A stretch of 64,000 nucleotides of DNA from Paraglaciecola sp. MB-3u-78 (GTDB lineage Bacteria; Pseudomonadota; Gammaproteobacteria; Enterobacterales; Alteromonadaceae). The notes beneath the pieces were generated by a model. It worked only from the letters and a program-made list of their open reading frames with translations, did not search any database and was not told where the DNA came from. Both the position numbers and the translations under genes were made by a program. The DNA is taken from NCBI RefSeq assembly GCF_002835935.1, contig NZ_PJCF01000001.1:62001-126000 (forward strand), given 5' to 3'. This document shows positions 16,337 to 25,431 of the stretch, piece by piece (positions within the stretch are counted from its first letter, which is position 1; every line of letters starts with the position of its first letter).

Positions 16337-17443
16337 TGTAATAGCTTGTAAATCCTCATCATCCGCTATCTGCTATAACCGCTAAGTCGGCCAGCGAGCC
16401 ATGACTGTCGGGTATTGGCACTGAAGCGACGGACGGCTTGAGCGATCACCGGACATTCAGCCCCAGTTATTCCAACCATTGAATATCAATTGGTGATCCA
16501 AAAGATACTCAGTCACCTGAATACAAAAAATGACGACATCGTCGAAATATTGCCTCCACAAAGTAGAGCGCCGCCTCAGATAAGTCTGTTTGAATAAAAG
16601 CAGTTCATCATCATAAACAAAAGCAATATTCAAAACGGGTTTGCACAACAGTGGGAGGCGCTTGTTTTGAATTCTGAATTAAGTGGAAATAGTTGCTTAG
16701 TACACGAAAAATAGCCGACTTTCACTCCCTTAAGAATATAAAATAGATGTCAATATGGAAAATATAAGGCATCAAGTATTTTAATTATAGGAAAAATGAC
16801 GTTTTATTTTACCTATACTCTCGTCACCATGACCTGATCCTTGCGTCTGGTGATAGCTTGGTACGCGGGCTCATATTAACATTAACCAGAAATCCAAAAT
16901 GATTTGTCAAGCATCAAACGGGCTGGATTCAAGGTGCAGCGCGCAATCCGCGGTGTATTAAATTGAGATTTTACCCTTGAGGAGTTCTCAACGGCCTTGA
17001 TTAATTTGGTGCAATGGGTGGACTCTGGGTAACCCCTGTCCATAGCGAGGTGTTTTTGGAGGTTCGGATGCAACCAAGCCCGCAAGGTTATCAAGACATA
17101 CGTTCATTCGCTGTTTTTATTCAACGGTGAGTTACCAGAAATTTGCTGACAAGCAGACACAATTAGGGTCGAAAATAGACTCAATATTCAATGCAAATCA
17201 ACATAAATGCGTTTCAACGCTAACAAGTGTTCCGGTGAGATATAGAAAGATTTTCGTCCGGAGCGTTTTTTTCCAAACGGTTGCCCTCAGGCTTGGATTA
17301 CATTTAATGTGAGTCAATTTGTGAGTCAATTCGATCAATGCGGTCACGTTGCTCTTCGATCAGTTCTAGTCTATATACATTATGTTCTCCTTGATGGAGA
17401 CACAATAATAAATAATCCAATACCTAAATTAAGGAAAATTACT
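16337..17443. other. 1.1-kb non-coding stretch with decayed repeats
   Basis: No intact gene. About 16417-16466 is the best copy of the dispersed repeat GGCACTGAAGCGACGG ... GAGCGATCACCGGACATTCAG. About 16469-16675 aligns with 5736-5835; on the minus strand it keeps a 63-codon open frame (MCKPVLNIAFVYDDEL) whose counterpart at 5.8 kb is broken, suggesting a decayed gene shared by both. The minus-strand frame near 16882-17094 (LAMDRGYPESTHCTKLIKA) may be a transposase scrap. From about 17310 the upstream region of the subtilase begins; GC content rises at 17.44 kb. Confidence 0.4.
16791..16820 (+). repeat. 30-base direct repeat, copy 2
   Basis: Identical to 5836-5865, same orientation, about 11 kb apart. 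In this copy about 115 extra bases separate it from the shared AGGCGCTTGTTTTG block. Confidence 0.85.
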
Positions 17444-20431
17444 ATGTTTAAGCGAGTTGCGACATCTATCGCCTGCTCAGTGCTTGTGCTTTGTGGTATT
17501 CAGTCAGCAGTAGCCTCTGCGGCTGGCCCCCAAGCCAATCAATCAAGCGCGGCAGTCGGAAAACAAGTACAAAAAGGCGAATACAATTCATATATTGTCG
17601 TGATGGAACTTGATCCGGCGATAGCCTATAAAGGCGATATCAAAAAATATCCAGCTACCAAGCCTGGCAAGGGAAAGAAAATCAATCCCAACAGCGCGCA
17701 TGTTAAGAAGTATGCGCAGTTCCTGAACAAGTCGCACGACGATACCCTCACTGCAGCGGGACTTAGTGTGGGTGCCAAACTGCATGATTATACCATTGCA
17801 CTGAATGGCTTCGCTGCACAGATGACGCATGCGCAGGCTAAAAAGATAGCCGGCATGAAAGGTATAAGACGAGTAGTTCCCGACGTTCTGCGTCAAAAGA
17901 CCACAGAAAATAGCCCGACCTTTCTTACCCTGGATGGCCCCGCGGGGCCATGGGCGACGGGTTTTGATGGAGAGGGCGTTGTTGTCGGTGTGATTGACAC
18001 TGGCATCTGGCCAGAACATCAGTCCTTCGCCGATGACGGCAGTTATGCATCGCCACCGGTACCAGCCCCGCCCTGTGAGTTCGGCAACATCGGACACAAC
18101 CCGAATGATGCTGCGTTCACTTGCAACAACAAACTGGTCGGTGCCCGGCAAATGCTTACAACTTACCGCGCGCTAATTGGTGCAGCCCCCGATGAATTCG
18201 ACTCAGCTCGAGACGACGACGGGCACGGCACTCACACCGCATCGACTGCGGCGGGCAATGCCGGAGTCGAAGCCAGTGTTTTGGGCACATCCCGTGGCAT
18301 AGTCAGCGGTATCGCCCACAGATCTCACGTCATCGCTTACAAGGGCCTTGGCAATCTTGGCGGATTTGGCTCTGATCTCGCCGCTGCAATTGATCAGGCG
18401 GTAGCCGACGGTGTTGACGTTATCAATTACTCCGTAGGCGGTGGACCCAGCCTTACCGGGGCTGACGATATCGCCTACCTGTTTGCCGAAGATGCGGGCG
18501 TATTTGTGGCTACATCAGCTGGCAATAGCGGGCCAGGTGCAGGTACAGTAGGTGGTCCCGGATCGGTGCCGTGGCTAACCACTGTTGGCGCCAGTACTCA
18601 GGACCGCACCTTCCAGGGTTCCGCTGTATCCAGCGGTGGCTGGGAATTCTTTGGTGCCTCGATAACCGCTGGTACAGCCGAACTGTCTTTAGTTGATGCT
18701 GAAGATGCCGGGGACAACCTATGTAATCCCGGCGCGCTTGATCCCGCCCTGGTAGCTGGCAAGATCGTCTTGTGTGAGCGAGGCGCTATTGCGCGTGTAG
18801 CCAAGAGTGAAGCCGTGTCTCTCGCTGGTGGGGCAGGTATGATACTGTTCAACTCCAACGATGGACAATCGGAAGTTACTGATACCCACTGGGTTCCGTC
18901 GGTACACATCAACAATACCAATGGCCTCGTTATCAAGGCTTATATAGACAGCGAAGGAGCCGCCGCGGTGGCCAGCATCAACGGTGGTGTATCAACCCCC
19001 ATCGATGCCCCATCAATGGCTTCTTTCTCATCGCGTGGATCTAACGTGGTGGCTGAAGATATCATCAAGCCGGACGTAACCGGGCCGGGTGTAAACATCC
19101 TTGCCGGCAATACGCCGTTCCCGGATCCTGGCAGTGTCCCAGGAGAACTGTTCCAGTCTATTTCCGGAACATCCATGTCCAGCCCCCACGTGGCCGGTGT
19201 ATTCGCTCTGCTCAAGCAGGCGCATCCCGACTGGACACCGGCAATGGCAAAATCCGCGCTCATGACCACCTCCTACCAGGCTGTCAAGAAGGAAGACGGC
19301 AGCTCAGCGGCTGATCCCTTCGACATGGGTGCTGGCCATATCAATCCCGGAGGTAAGGCCAAAAAGGGCTCGGTATTCGAACCAGGACTGGTTTACAACA
19401 CGGACTTCTTTGGCTACCTCGGCTTTCTGTGTGATGCAGAACCGTCTGCCCTGTCGCCTTCCACCTGCCCGTATCTTGACTCGATAGGCGTGCCCACAGA
19501 CGCCAGCGACCTGAATATCGCATCAATCGGTGTAGCAGAACTACCGGGCAGCCAGACCGTAACCCGAACCGTGACCAGTGTTGCCAGTGAGAACGGCTGG
19601 CGCACCTATCACGTCGAGGTTGATGAGCCTCCAGGATACAACGTCAGTGTGTCACCCTCCAGTATTAAACTGAAGCGTGGTATGTCGGCCAGTTATGAGG
19701 TCACGATCACCAACGAGACCAGCCCGATTGGCGTGTGGGCTTTCGGCTCTCTTACTTGGGCTGTCCCATCGGATACATATAAGGTTTACAGCCCGATTGC
19801 CGTTCGTGGCGCGCTGTTCAATGCGCCGGTCTTAGTCGAGGGTTCCGGTGCAGTTGGTAGTGCAAGCTTCGATATGCAATTCGGCTACACGGGAAGCTAT
19901 ATGGCAGCACCTCATGGTCTTGTTGCAAATAGTCCTACTTTAGGCGACATCGGCCAGGATCCTGATCAGGCCTATCCAAGTGGCGATGATAGTCCCACCG
20001 GCGTGCATAAGATCGCGTTCCCGGTCACAGGAACTGCATTCGTTCGATGGGAGATGGTAATCCCGGGGGATGATGACATCGACCTGTTCCTGGAGAATTC
20101 TGCCGGGACGATCATTTCCGCCAGCACGAATGGTGGTACAGATGAGTCGATCGAACTAACCCTGCCTGCTGATGATACTTACACCATGGTCGTCCATGGA
20201 TGGTCCGTACCCAACGCGCCGCTGGCATACAGCTTGAACTTCTGGAATGTCCCCATGACATCGGGAGGCAGTCTGATAGTAGATGCAGCGCCGACCTCAG
20301 CGACTGTCGGAAATACGGAGACCATTGAAGTCAGTTGGTCTGGACTCGCCTCAGGAAAACATCTCGGTGCAGTGTCACACACCGGTGATTCGGGTTTGAT
20401 AGGCCTTACCCTGATCGAGGTAGACAACTAA
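17444..20431 (+). CDS. secreted subtilisin-like serine protease (S8) with PA and PPC-type domains
   Basis: 995 residues from the ATG at 17444 (AAGGA 8 bases upstream); the open frame begins earlier at 17309 without support. Order: signal peptide (to about 25), I9-type propeptide (about 45-140; YIVVMELD...LNGFAAQMTHAQAKKI), S8 catalytic domain with Asp185 (GVIDTGIW), His261 (DDGHGTHTAS) and Ser577 (SGTSMSSPHVAG), an inserted PA domain (about 395-500), a fibronectin-III-like domain (about 690-800) and a PPC-like beta domain (DDDIDLFLENSAGTI). The layout is that of large secreted or surface subtilases. The gene is clearly more GC-rich than its surroundings, suggesting horizontal acquisition. A terminator follows. 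Confidence 0.92.
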   Translation: MFKRVATSIACSVLVLCGIQSAVASAAGPQANQSSAAVGKQVQKGEYNSYIVVMELDPAIAYKGDIKKYPATKPGKGKKINPNSAHVKKYAQFLNKSHDDTLTAAGLSVGAKLHDYTIALNGFAAQMTHAQAKKIAGMKGIRRVVPDVLRQKTTENSPTFLTLDGPAGPWATGFDGEGVVVGVIDTGIWPEHQSFADDGSYASPPVPAPPCEFGNIGHNPNDAAFTCNNKLVGARQMLTTYRALIGAAPDEFDSARDDDGHGTHTASTAAGNAGVEASVLGTSRGIVSGIAHRSHVIAYKGLGNLGGFGSDLAAAIDQAVADGVDVINYSVGGGPSLTGADDIAYLFAEDAGVFVATSAGNSGPGAGTVGGPGSVPWLTTVGASTQDRTFQGSAVSSGGWEFFGASITAGTAELSLVDAEDAGDNLCNPGALDPALVAGKIVLCERGAIARVAKSEAVSLAGGAGMILFNSNDGQSEVTDTHWVPSVHINNTNGLVIKAYIDSEGAAAVASINGGVSTPIDAPSMASFSSRGSNVVAEDIIKPDVTGPGVNILAGNTPFPDPGSVPGELFQSISGTSMSSPHVAGVFALLKQAHPDWTPAMAKSALMTTSYQAVKKEDGSSAADPFDMGAGHINPGGKAKKGSVFEPGLVYNTDFFGYLGFLCDAEPSALSPSTCPYLDSIGVPTDASDLNIASIGVAELPGSQTVTRTVTSVASENGWRTYHVEVDEPPGYNVSVSPSSIKLKRGMSASYEVTITNETSPIGVWAFGSLTWAVPSDTYKVYSPIAVRGALFNAPVLVEGSGAVGSASFDMQFGYTGSYMAAPHGLVANSPTLGDIGQDPDQAYPSGDDSPTGVHKIAFPVTGTAFVRWEMVIPGDDDIDLFLENSAGTIISASTNGGTDESIELTLPADDTYTMVVHGWSVPNAPLAYSLNFWNVPMTSGGSLIVDAAPTSATVGNTETIEVSWSGLASGKHLGAVSHTGDSGLIGLTLIEVDN

Positions 20432-20458
20432 TTCTTCAAGGATATTAAACTTTTGAAG

Positions 20459-20482
20459 GGCTCCCGAGGGAGCCTTTTTTTT
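20459..20482 (+). terminator. Rho-independent terminator of the subtilase
   Basis: GGCTCC-CGAG-GGAGCC hairpin (20459-20474) followed by eight T. It lies between the convergent subtilase and lipoprotein genes; the T-run serves the plus strand only. Confidence 0.9.
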
Positions 20483-20486
20483 ATCC

Positions 20487-20978
20487 TCAGGTGTCACCAA
20501 ACGGTTCCGGACCTACCCCTTTGTGAGGCGTTATCGGTCTGGCACAATAAAATGGGCCCCGGCCACCACCGCTGTGGTAGTAATAAGACTTGCCGACAAC
20601 TTCAAACCTTATCTGTGATCCGTTCACCAGCACCTGTTTGTAGCGCATACCCGGCTGCGGACAACCGAGGCTGCCGTCGCGCCAGGTGATCTCACGTATC
20701 TCTGTCAGTGTTATTTCTGACGGCAGCACGTTGAGCCGCTTCGCCAGATCGGCTTGCGCCAGTTGCACCAGTGTTGATGATGCGGGATGACTTTCCTGAG
20801 ACGGCATAATCACCTTATCCCCCTTTAGTTCCACCTCCACTCCGGAGTGGCAGGCGCAATTAGCCAGTATCAGGAACAGCACACCCATGCGGCTAGTTTC
20901 TTTACCTAGCCTTCGTAGTGCTGAAACAGAAAATCGGCTAGAAGCTTTGATACTGACCACCGCGTCCCCCCCCTTCAA
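20487..20978 (-). CDS. putative lipoprotein with GCPQPG domain
   Basis: The start is uncertain: the full frame gives 163 residues, but a lipobox-like LILANC follows a Met at 20888. The C-terminal half (LAKRLNVLPSEITLTEIREITW..., SLGCPQPGMRYKQVLVNG, IRFEVVGKSYYYHS) is a recognisable domain of about 75 residues found in many secreted bacterial proteins; I know no established function. It is convergent with the subtilase and shares its high GC, so the two probably arrived together. An inhibitor or regulator of the protease would be a guess. Confidence 0.65.
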   Translation of the reverse strand: MKGGDAVVSIKASSRFSVSALRRLGKETSRMGVLFLILANCACHSGVEVELKGDKVIMPSQESHPASSTLVQLAQADLAKRLNVLPSEITLTEIREITWRDGSLGCPQPGMRYKQVLVNGSQIRFEVVGKSYYYHSGGGRGPFYCARPITPHKGVGPEPFGDT

Positions 20979-21139
20979 ATTAATCTTCGATGTATAAGAA
21001 GAATAAACCGCATACCTGATCTATTCAACAGGGTCCGATTTTGTTGGGGCAAGTCAATGGACGAGAAAGTTAAAGTGTAAATACCTTTTGTCCTTGTTGT
21101 GGTTTCTTCGCAATGCAATAACTCAGTGCCACCTCAAAA

Positions 21140-21155
21140 TAAGACCATAGTCTTA
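21140..21155 (+). promoter_or_regulatory. candidate CrbR operator, copy 2 (best palindrome)
   Basis: TAAGACCATAGTCTTA has perfect inverted arms TAAGAC/GTCTTA around CATA. It lies 80 bases upstream of the crbS start. It matches the acs-upstream copy at 14 of 16 positions. Assignment to CrbR is inference. Confidence 0.5.
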
Positions 21156-21235
21156 GACCCTCAAAGTTATAGATTAGCTATGCTAAAGTAATATCCAAGA
21201 TGAAAAAGAAACTGTGAACCGAATTGGAATGAAGC

Positions 21236-24200
21236 ATGGCAATGGGTTGGGTAGCGTTAGCACTAGTGTATTTAGGTGGGCTCTTTTGGCTTGGAAGGTG
21301 GGGTGATAGCGATTCCCCATTAGCCAAAAAATTAACATCTCATCCTGCGATCTATTCGCTTGCGCTTGCAATTTATTGTACAGCTTGGACTTACTTTGGG
21401 TCTGTTGGCGAGGCGAGTCGCAATAACTGGCAATATTTACCTATTTTGCTTGGCCCTATGCTGGTGTACGTGTTTGGCTTTCGCTTTATCCAAAAGCTCA
21501 CCTTCGTTAGCAAAAAGCAACACATCACCACCATCGCTGATTTTATTTCGTCCCGCTATGGCAAACGTCAGACTGTGGCGTTATTGGTAACCATCATTGC
21601 GCTTCTCGCAACTATTCCCTATGTCGCGTTACAACTAAAAGCAATCGGTTCAGCATTTCAGTTGGTATCTGAACAGCAAGACAGTGAGTTGATTGTGCTA
21701 ATTGCAACAATTTTCATTGCTTTGTTTTCTATTTATTTTGGTACACAAAAAACAGATGTCACTGAATACCGCAGGGGCTTGATGCTCGCAATTGCTTTCG
21801 AGTCCAGCGTCAAACTCATCGCATTGTTAGTGATTGCTATAGTCGCATTTTTCATGTGGTATCCAAACAGCACAACACCACTTTTACAGTCATTTAGCAC
21901 ACCTGAAGCCTTAAGCACCTTTGAATCGTTTCCTTTCATCGCACAGACCATTATGGCTGGAGCCGCTGTTATTTGTTTGCCTAGGCAATTTCATGTGGCC
22001 GTTGTTGATAATTTAAGTATGGAACATCTGAAAACTGCGCGATGGCTGTTTCCTTTGTATCTTGGACTCATTGCAATGACCATTCCGGTGATTGCAATAG
22101 CAGGGCAAACACTCTTGGCGAGCACATCAGCTGAACCGGATACTTATGTACTTGAGCTGGCGTTAATTTCAGGGTCTGGGTTTGTGCAAGTATTGGTCTT
22201 TGTAGGTGGCCTTTCTGCTGCTACGGCTATGATAATAGTCGCGACACTCACCTTAAGCACTATGTTGACCAATGACGTCATTTTGCCAAAGCTGCTATCA
22301 AAACACAGTACAAATTATCGACAACATAACGTCAGTAAAGTCATTCTGGTGACTCGTCGCTTCGTCATTGCCGGATTATTATTGTTGGCATATTTGTATC
22401 ATCAGCAGATGGGTAATAGCCATTCACTAGCATCAATTGGTCTTATTGCCTTTTCGCTGGTCATTCAGTTGCTACCGTCTATTATCGGTGGTTTGTACTG
22501 GAAAAAAGGACATGCCCATGGTGTTTATGGGGGGTTGATAAGCGGAATTGTAGTGTGGATATTGTGGCTCCTGTTACCCTTTTTTGAAGGGACCAATAAT
22601 GCGCAGTTAAATAATGACAATATCTCTTTTATCGCCATTATTAGTTTGCTCACTAATTTTGTTGCATATGTGTTGTTCTCATATATCGCTACAGAGCGAC
22701 TTATTGACCGTATTCAGGCTCAAGCTTTTGTTGCTCCTCGGGAAAATTTGGATAATCAACCTAAGAAACCTTCGACCTCAGTAACGACCGGCGATCTAAT
22801 AACCTTACTCTCGACTTTTCTGGGCGAGACACGTTGCCAGAGGTTGGTTGAAGACTTTCAACTTCACAACGATATTTCTGTTCATGCAGATACTGCACCT
22901 CCTGCTCATTTTGTTATATTTTGCGAACGAGCGTTAGGAGGGGTTCTCGGAGGCTCTAGCGCTAGAGCCCTTATTGATAGTGTATTGAGTGGCAAAAAAC
23001 TCGGGTTTGAAGAAGTCATTAATTTTTTCGATGACTCCACCCAAGCAATAAAATTTAATACTGGCGCTTTGTTTACTTCAATTGAAAGTCTCGATCAAGG
23101 TATTAGTGTCATCGATAAAAACCTGAATCTGGTGGCGTGGAACAAACGTTACTTGGAACTATTTAACTATCCCCAGGATATGGTTTTAGTTGGGACACCA
23201 GTTGAAAAGCTAGTTCGTTACAATGCATCTCGTGGTGATTGTGGGTTAGGTGATATTGATGCTCTAGTCAAAAAACGGTTGGGTCACCTAAGACGCGGAC
23301 ATGCTCATAAATTCGTGCGACAGCGAAGTGATGGAAAGATGATTGAAATGGTTGGAAACCCTCTGCCTGGCGGCGGTTTTGTGACCAGCTTTAGTGATAT
23401 TACATCCCATATTGAGTTACAAATGGCGCTCAAGGAAGCCAATATTGACCTGAAAAACAGAGTCAAAATTCGCGGGGAAGAAGTTCAGGCTATCAATGCT
23501 GAATTACACAATGAAATTGCCCGTCGGGTAGATTTGGAGCGGGAACTGATTGATGCTCGTCAAATTGCCGAAAAAGCCAATGCAAATAAGACTCGATTTC
23601 TGGCGTTAGCTAGCCACGATATATTGCAACCTTTAAACGCGGCCAAACTTTATCTATCGGCCCTAGATGAAGTCACAATGAAAAGCGAAGTCCGAACAAT
23701 AATTAATAAACTTGGAGAAAGTTTATCTTCAAGTGAGGTGCTTATCGCAACTTTATTGGACATAGCACGATTAGATCAGGGTGAATTAAAACCTGTTAAA
23801 GCGATGTATTCGATTGTCAAAATACTGTCTCCGCTAATAGATGAGTTTTCAATGCAGGCACAAAATAAAGGCCTGAAGTTCAGCACCAGGATTGCAGATG
23901 TCTGGGTTGAAACTGACAAAACTTATCTTTACCGAATTGTTCAAAACCTTTTATCCAATGCAATTAAATACACCAATTCGGGGCGAATTCTGTTAACCGT
24001 CAGAACCCGAAGAAATACGGTGCTGGTCCAAGTCTGGGATACCGGAGTTGGTATTTCTACCAATGAGCAAAAGCATATTTTTGGTGATTTTTATCGTGTC
24101 GACGGAAGCAAAGAACGCGGTGCGGGTTTGGGATTAGGTGTAGTATCGCGGTTGTCAAAGAAACTCGATACACCTTTAACGATAACTTCAAACCTTCGAA

Positions 24201-24658
24201 AAGGTAGTTGTTTTAGTCTTACACTCCCAATGTGCCAAGCCGTTGCTCAGAGTCCAGAACCACTCGCCAAAAGTTTCACAGGGCTTGCTGGCCTTGAGGT
24301 TTTATGTGTGGACGACAAGATTGAAAATCTCGACGCAATGCAGACCTTACTCGGGAAATGGCAAGTGATATGTGTGCAGGCACATAATGTTGCTGAAGCG
24401 CGGCGAAAAGCAGAGAGACATCAACCTGATGTGTTATTGATTGACTATCATCTTGGCAACGGGATCAACGGTCTGGAATTAATTCAGAAGCTTAGAAGTG
24501 ACGCCGGAACAGAAATACCAGCGGCTTTGGTCACAGCTAATCAAGATGAAGAGGTAAAAAAGCAGTGCGCTGCATCAACGATTGGCTATTTGAGTAAACC
24601 AGTGAGGCCCGCTAAACTAAGAGCGCTATTGCTGAGCCTCAAGAATAAAAAGAAGTGA
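21236..24658 (+). CDS. crbS: CrbS-type hybrid histidine kinase with SLC5 transporter domain
   Basis: 1,140 residues. Order: SSS/SLC5-like transporter module with about 13 membrane segments (1-490), a STAC linker (about 515-570; TGDLITLLSTFLGETRCQRLVEDF), a PAS domain (about 620-720), a coiled coil, HisKA with phospho-acceptor His794 (SHDILQPLNAAK), HATPase (NLLSNAIKY, DTGVGIS, GAGLGLGV) and a receiver with Asp1070 (LLIDYHLGNG). This is the layout of CrbS/CbrA-like sensors; CrbS with CrbR drives the acetate switch by activating acs in Vibrio and Pseudomonas. Tail-to-tail with crbR and beside acs here, so CrbS is the better name than CbrA or NahK. In this genome it has its own motif-bearing promoter because the symporter is 16 kb away. 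Confidence 0.88.
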   Translation: MAMGWVALALVYLGGLFWLGRWGDSDSPLAKKLTSHPAIYSLALAIYCTAWTYFGSVGEASRNNWQYLPILLGPMLVYVFGFRFIQKLTFVSKKQHITTIADFISSRYGKRQTVALLVTIIALLATIPYVALQLKAIGSAFQLVSEQQDSELIVLIATIFIALFSIYFGTQKTDVTEYRRGLMLAIAFESSVKLIALLVIAIVAFFMWYPNSTTPLLQSFSTPEALSTFESFPFIAQTIMAGAAVICLPRQFHVAVVDNLSMEHLKTARWLFPLYLGLIAMTIPVIAIAGQTLLASTSAEPDTYVLELALISGSGFVQVLVFVGGLSAATAMIIVATLTLSTMLTNDVILPKLLSKHSTNYRQHNVSKVILVTRRFVIAGLLLLAYLYHQQMGNSHSLASIGLIAFSLVIQLLPSIIGGLYWKKGHAHGVYGGLISGIVVWILWLLLPFFEGTNNAQLNNDNISFIAIISLLTNFVAYVLFSYIATERLIDRIQAQAFVAPRENLDNQPKKPSTSVTTGDLITLLSTFLGETRCQRLVEDFQLHNDISVHADTAPPAHFVIFCERALGGVLGGSSARALIDSVLSGKKLGFEEVINFFDDSTQAIKFNTGALFTSIESLDQGISVIDKNLNLVAWNKRYLELFNYPQDMVLVGTPVEKLVRYNASRGDCGLGDIDALVKKRLGHLRRGHAHKFVRQRSDGKMIEMVGNPLPGGGFVTSFSDITSHIELQMALKEANIDLKNRVKIRGEEVQAINAELHNEIARRVDLERELIDARQIAEKANANKTRFLALASHDILQPLNAAKLYLSALDEVTMKSEVRTIINKLGESLSSSEVLIATLLDIARLDQGELKPVKAMYSIVKILSPLIDEFSMQAQNKGLKFSTRIADVWVETDKTYLYRIVQNLLSNAIKYTNSGRILLTVRTRRNTVLVQVWDTGVGISTNEQKHIFGDFYRVDGSKERGAGLGLGVVSRLSKKLDTPLTITSNLRKGSCFSLTLPMCQAVAQSPEPLAKSFTGLAGLEVLCVDDKIENLDAMQTLLGKWQVICVQAHNVAEARRKAERHQPDVLLIDYHLGNGINGLELIQKLRSDAGTEIPAALVTANQDEEVKKQCAASTIGYLSKPVRPAKLRALLLSLKNKKK

Positions 24659-25315
24659 TCAGGAAAACTGGACTCTAGGTGGCGGCTCTAACTGTAGCTG
24701 GGAAGCTATAAGTACGGCCTGAGTGCGATTGTTGATCCCTAACTTCTTAAACACGGCTGTGACATGTGCTTTTACCGTAGCAACTGCAATGTCCAGTTCG
24801 TAAGCTATTTGCTTGTTTAGCAAACCATCTCGCATAAAACACAGCACTTTATACTGGGCAGGAGTGAGACTAGAAACTGACTCAGCAAGTTTCACAAAAG
24901 CTTCATCAAAGTCGGTCACATCGGAAGGCATTTTTTCTGGCACCCACACCTCCCCTTCTAAGATGCTGGCAACTGCTTTTGCTACTTCACAAGCCTGGGT
25001 GGTTTTTGGAATAAATCCAAGGGCCCCTGTGTTCATCACTTTTGACACAATGCCAACATTTTCAATACCTGATACAACAGCAACAGGTATCTCTGGAAAC
25101 AATTTTCGAATATGGATAAGACCAAATAAATCGGTGCTTCCAGGCATATGTAAATCAAAAAGCAAAAGGTCGACTTCGTTCTCATGCAGCGTCTTGACTG
25201 TTTCATTCAAGTCACTAGTTTCCAACAAATTCAAGTCGACTAGATTGAGCATTAATGCTCCCCTAAGCGCGTCGCGATACATGGGATGGTCATCAGCTAG
25301 CAATATTGTCAACAT
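24659..25315 (-). CDS. crbR: CrbR-type LuxR-family response regulator
   Basis: 218 residues. An N-terminal receiver with acidic pocket LLADDHPMYRDAL and phospho-acceptor Asp54 (LLFDLHMPG) is followed by a LuxR/FixJ-type HTH (about 150-208; LTPAQYKVLCFMRDGLLNKQIAYELDIAVATVKAHVTAVFKKLG). The gene is convergent with crbS with no gap between stop codons, and precedes acs on the same strand. It is the expected partner of CrbS and activator of acs; the shared TAAGACCA motifs are its candidate binding sites. Confidence 0.9.
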   Translation of the reverse strand: MLTILLADDHPMYRDALRGALMLNLVDLNLLETSDLNETVKTLHENEVDLLLFDLHMPGSTDLFGLIHIRKLFPEIPVAVVSGIENVGIVSKVMNTGALGFIPKTTQACEVAKAVASILEGEVWVPEKMPSDVTDFDEAFVKLAESVSSLTPAQYKVLCFMRDGLLNKQIAYELDIAVATVKAHVTAVFKKLGINNRTQAVLIASQLQLEPPPRVQFS

Positions 25316-25431
25316 TGTATTTCCTCAATTAAAGCAAATCTAGTTTAACAACTCGTAGCTGATAGGCCAAGCAAATGTAAATTATTAGTTAACAGGCACT
25401 ATTAGCTTATAAATACGCTTAGTTAACGACA

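Noticed and set aside
16882-17094. minus-strand ORF MITLRAWLHPNLQKHLAMDRG...
   Set aside because: Could be a transposase scrap, but too short and unmatched to call.
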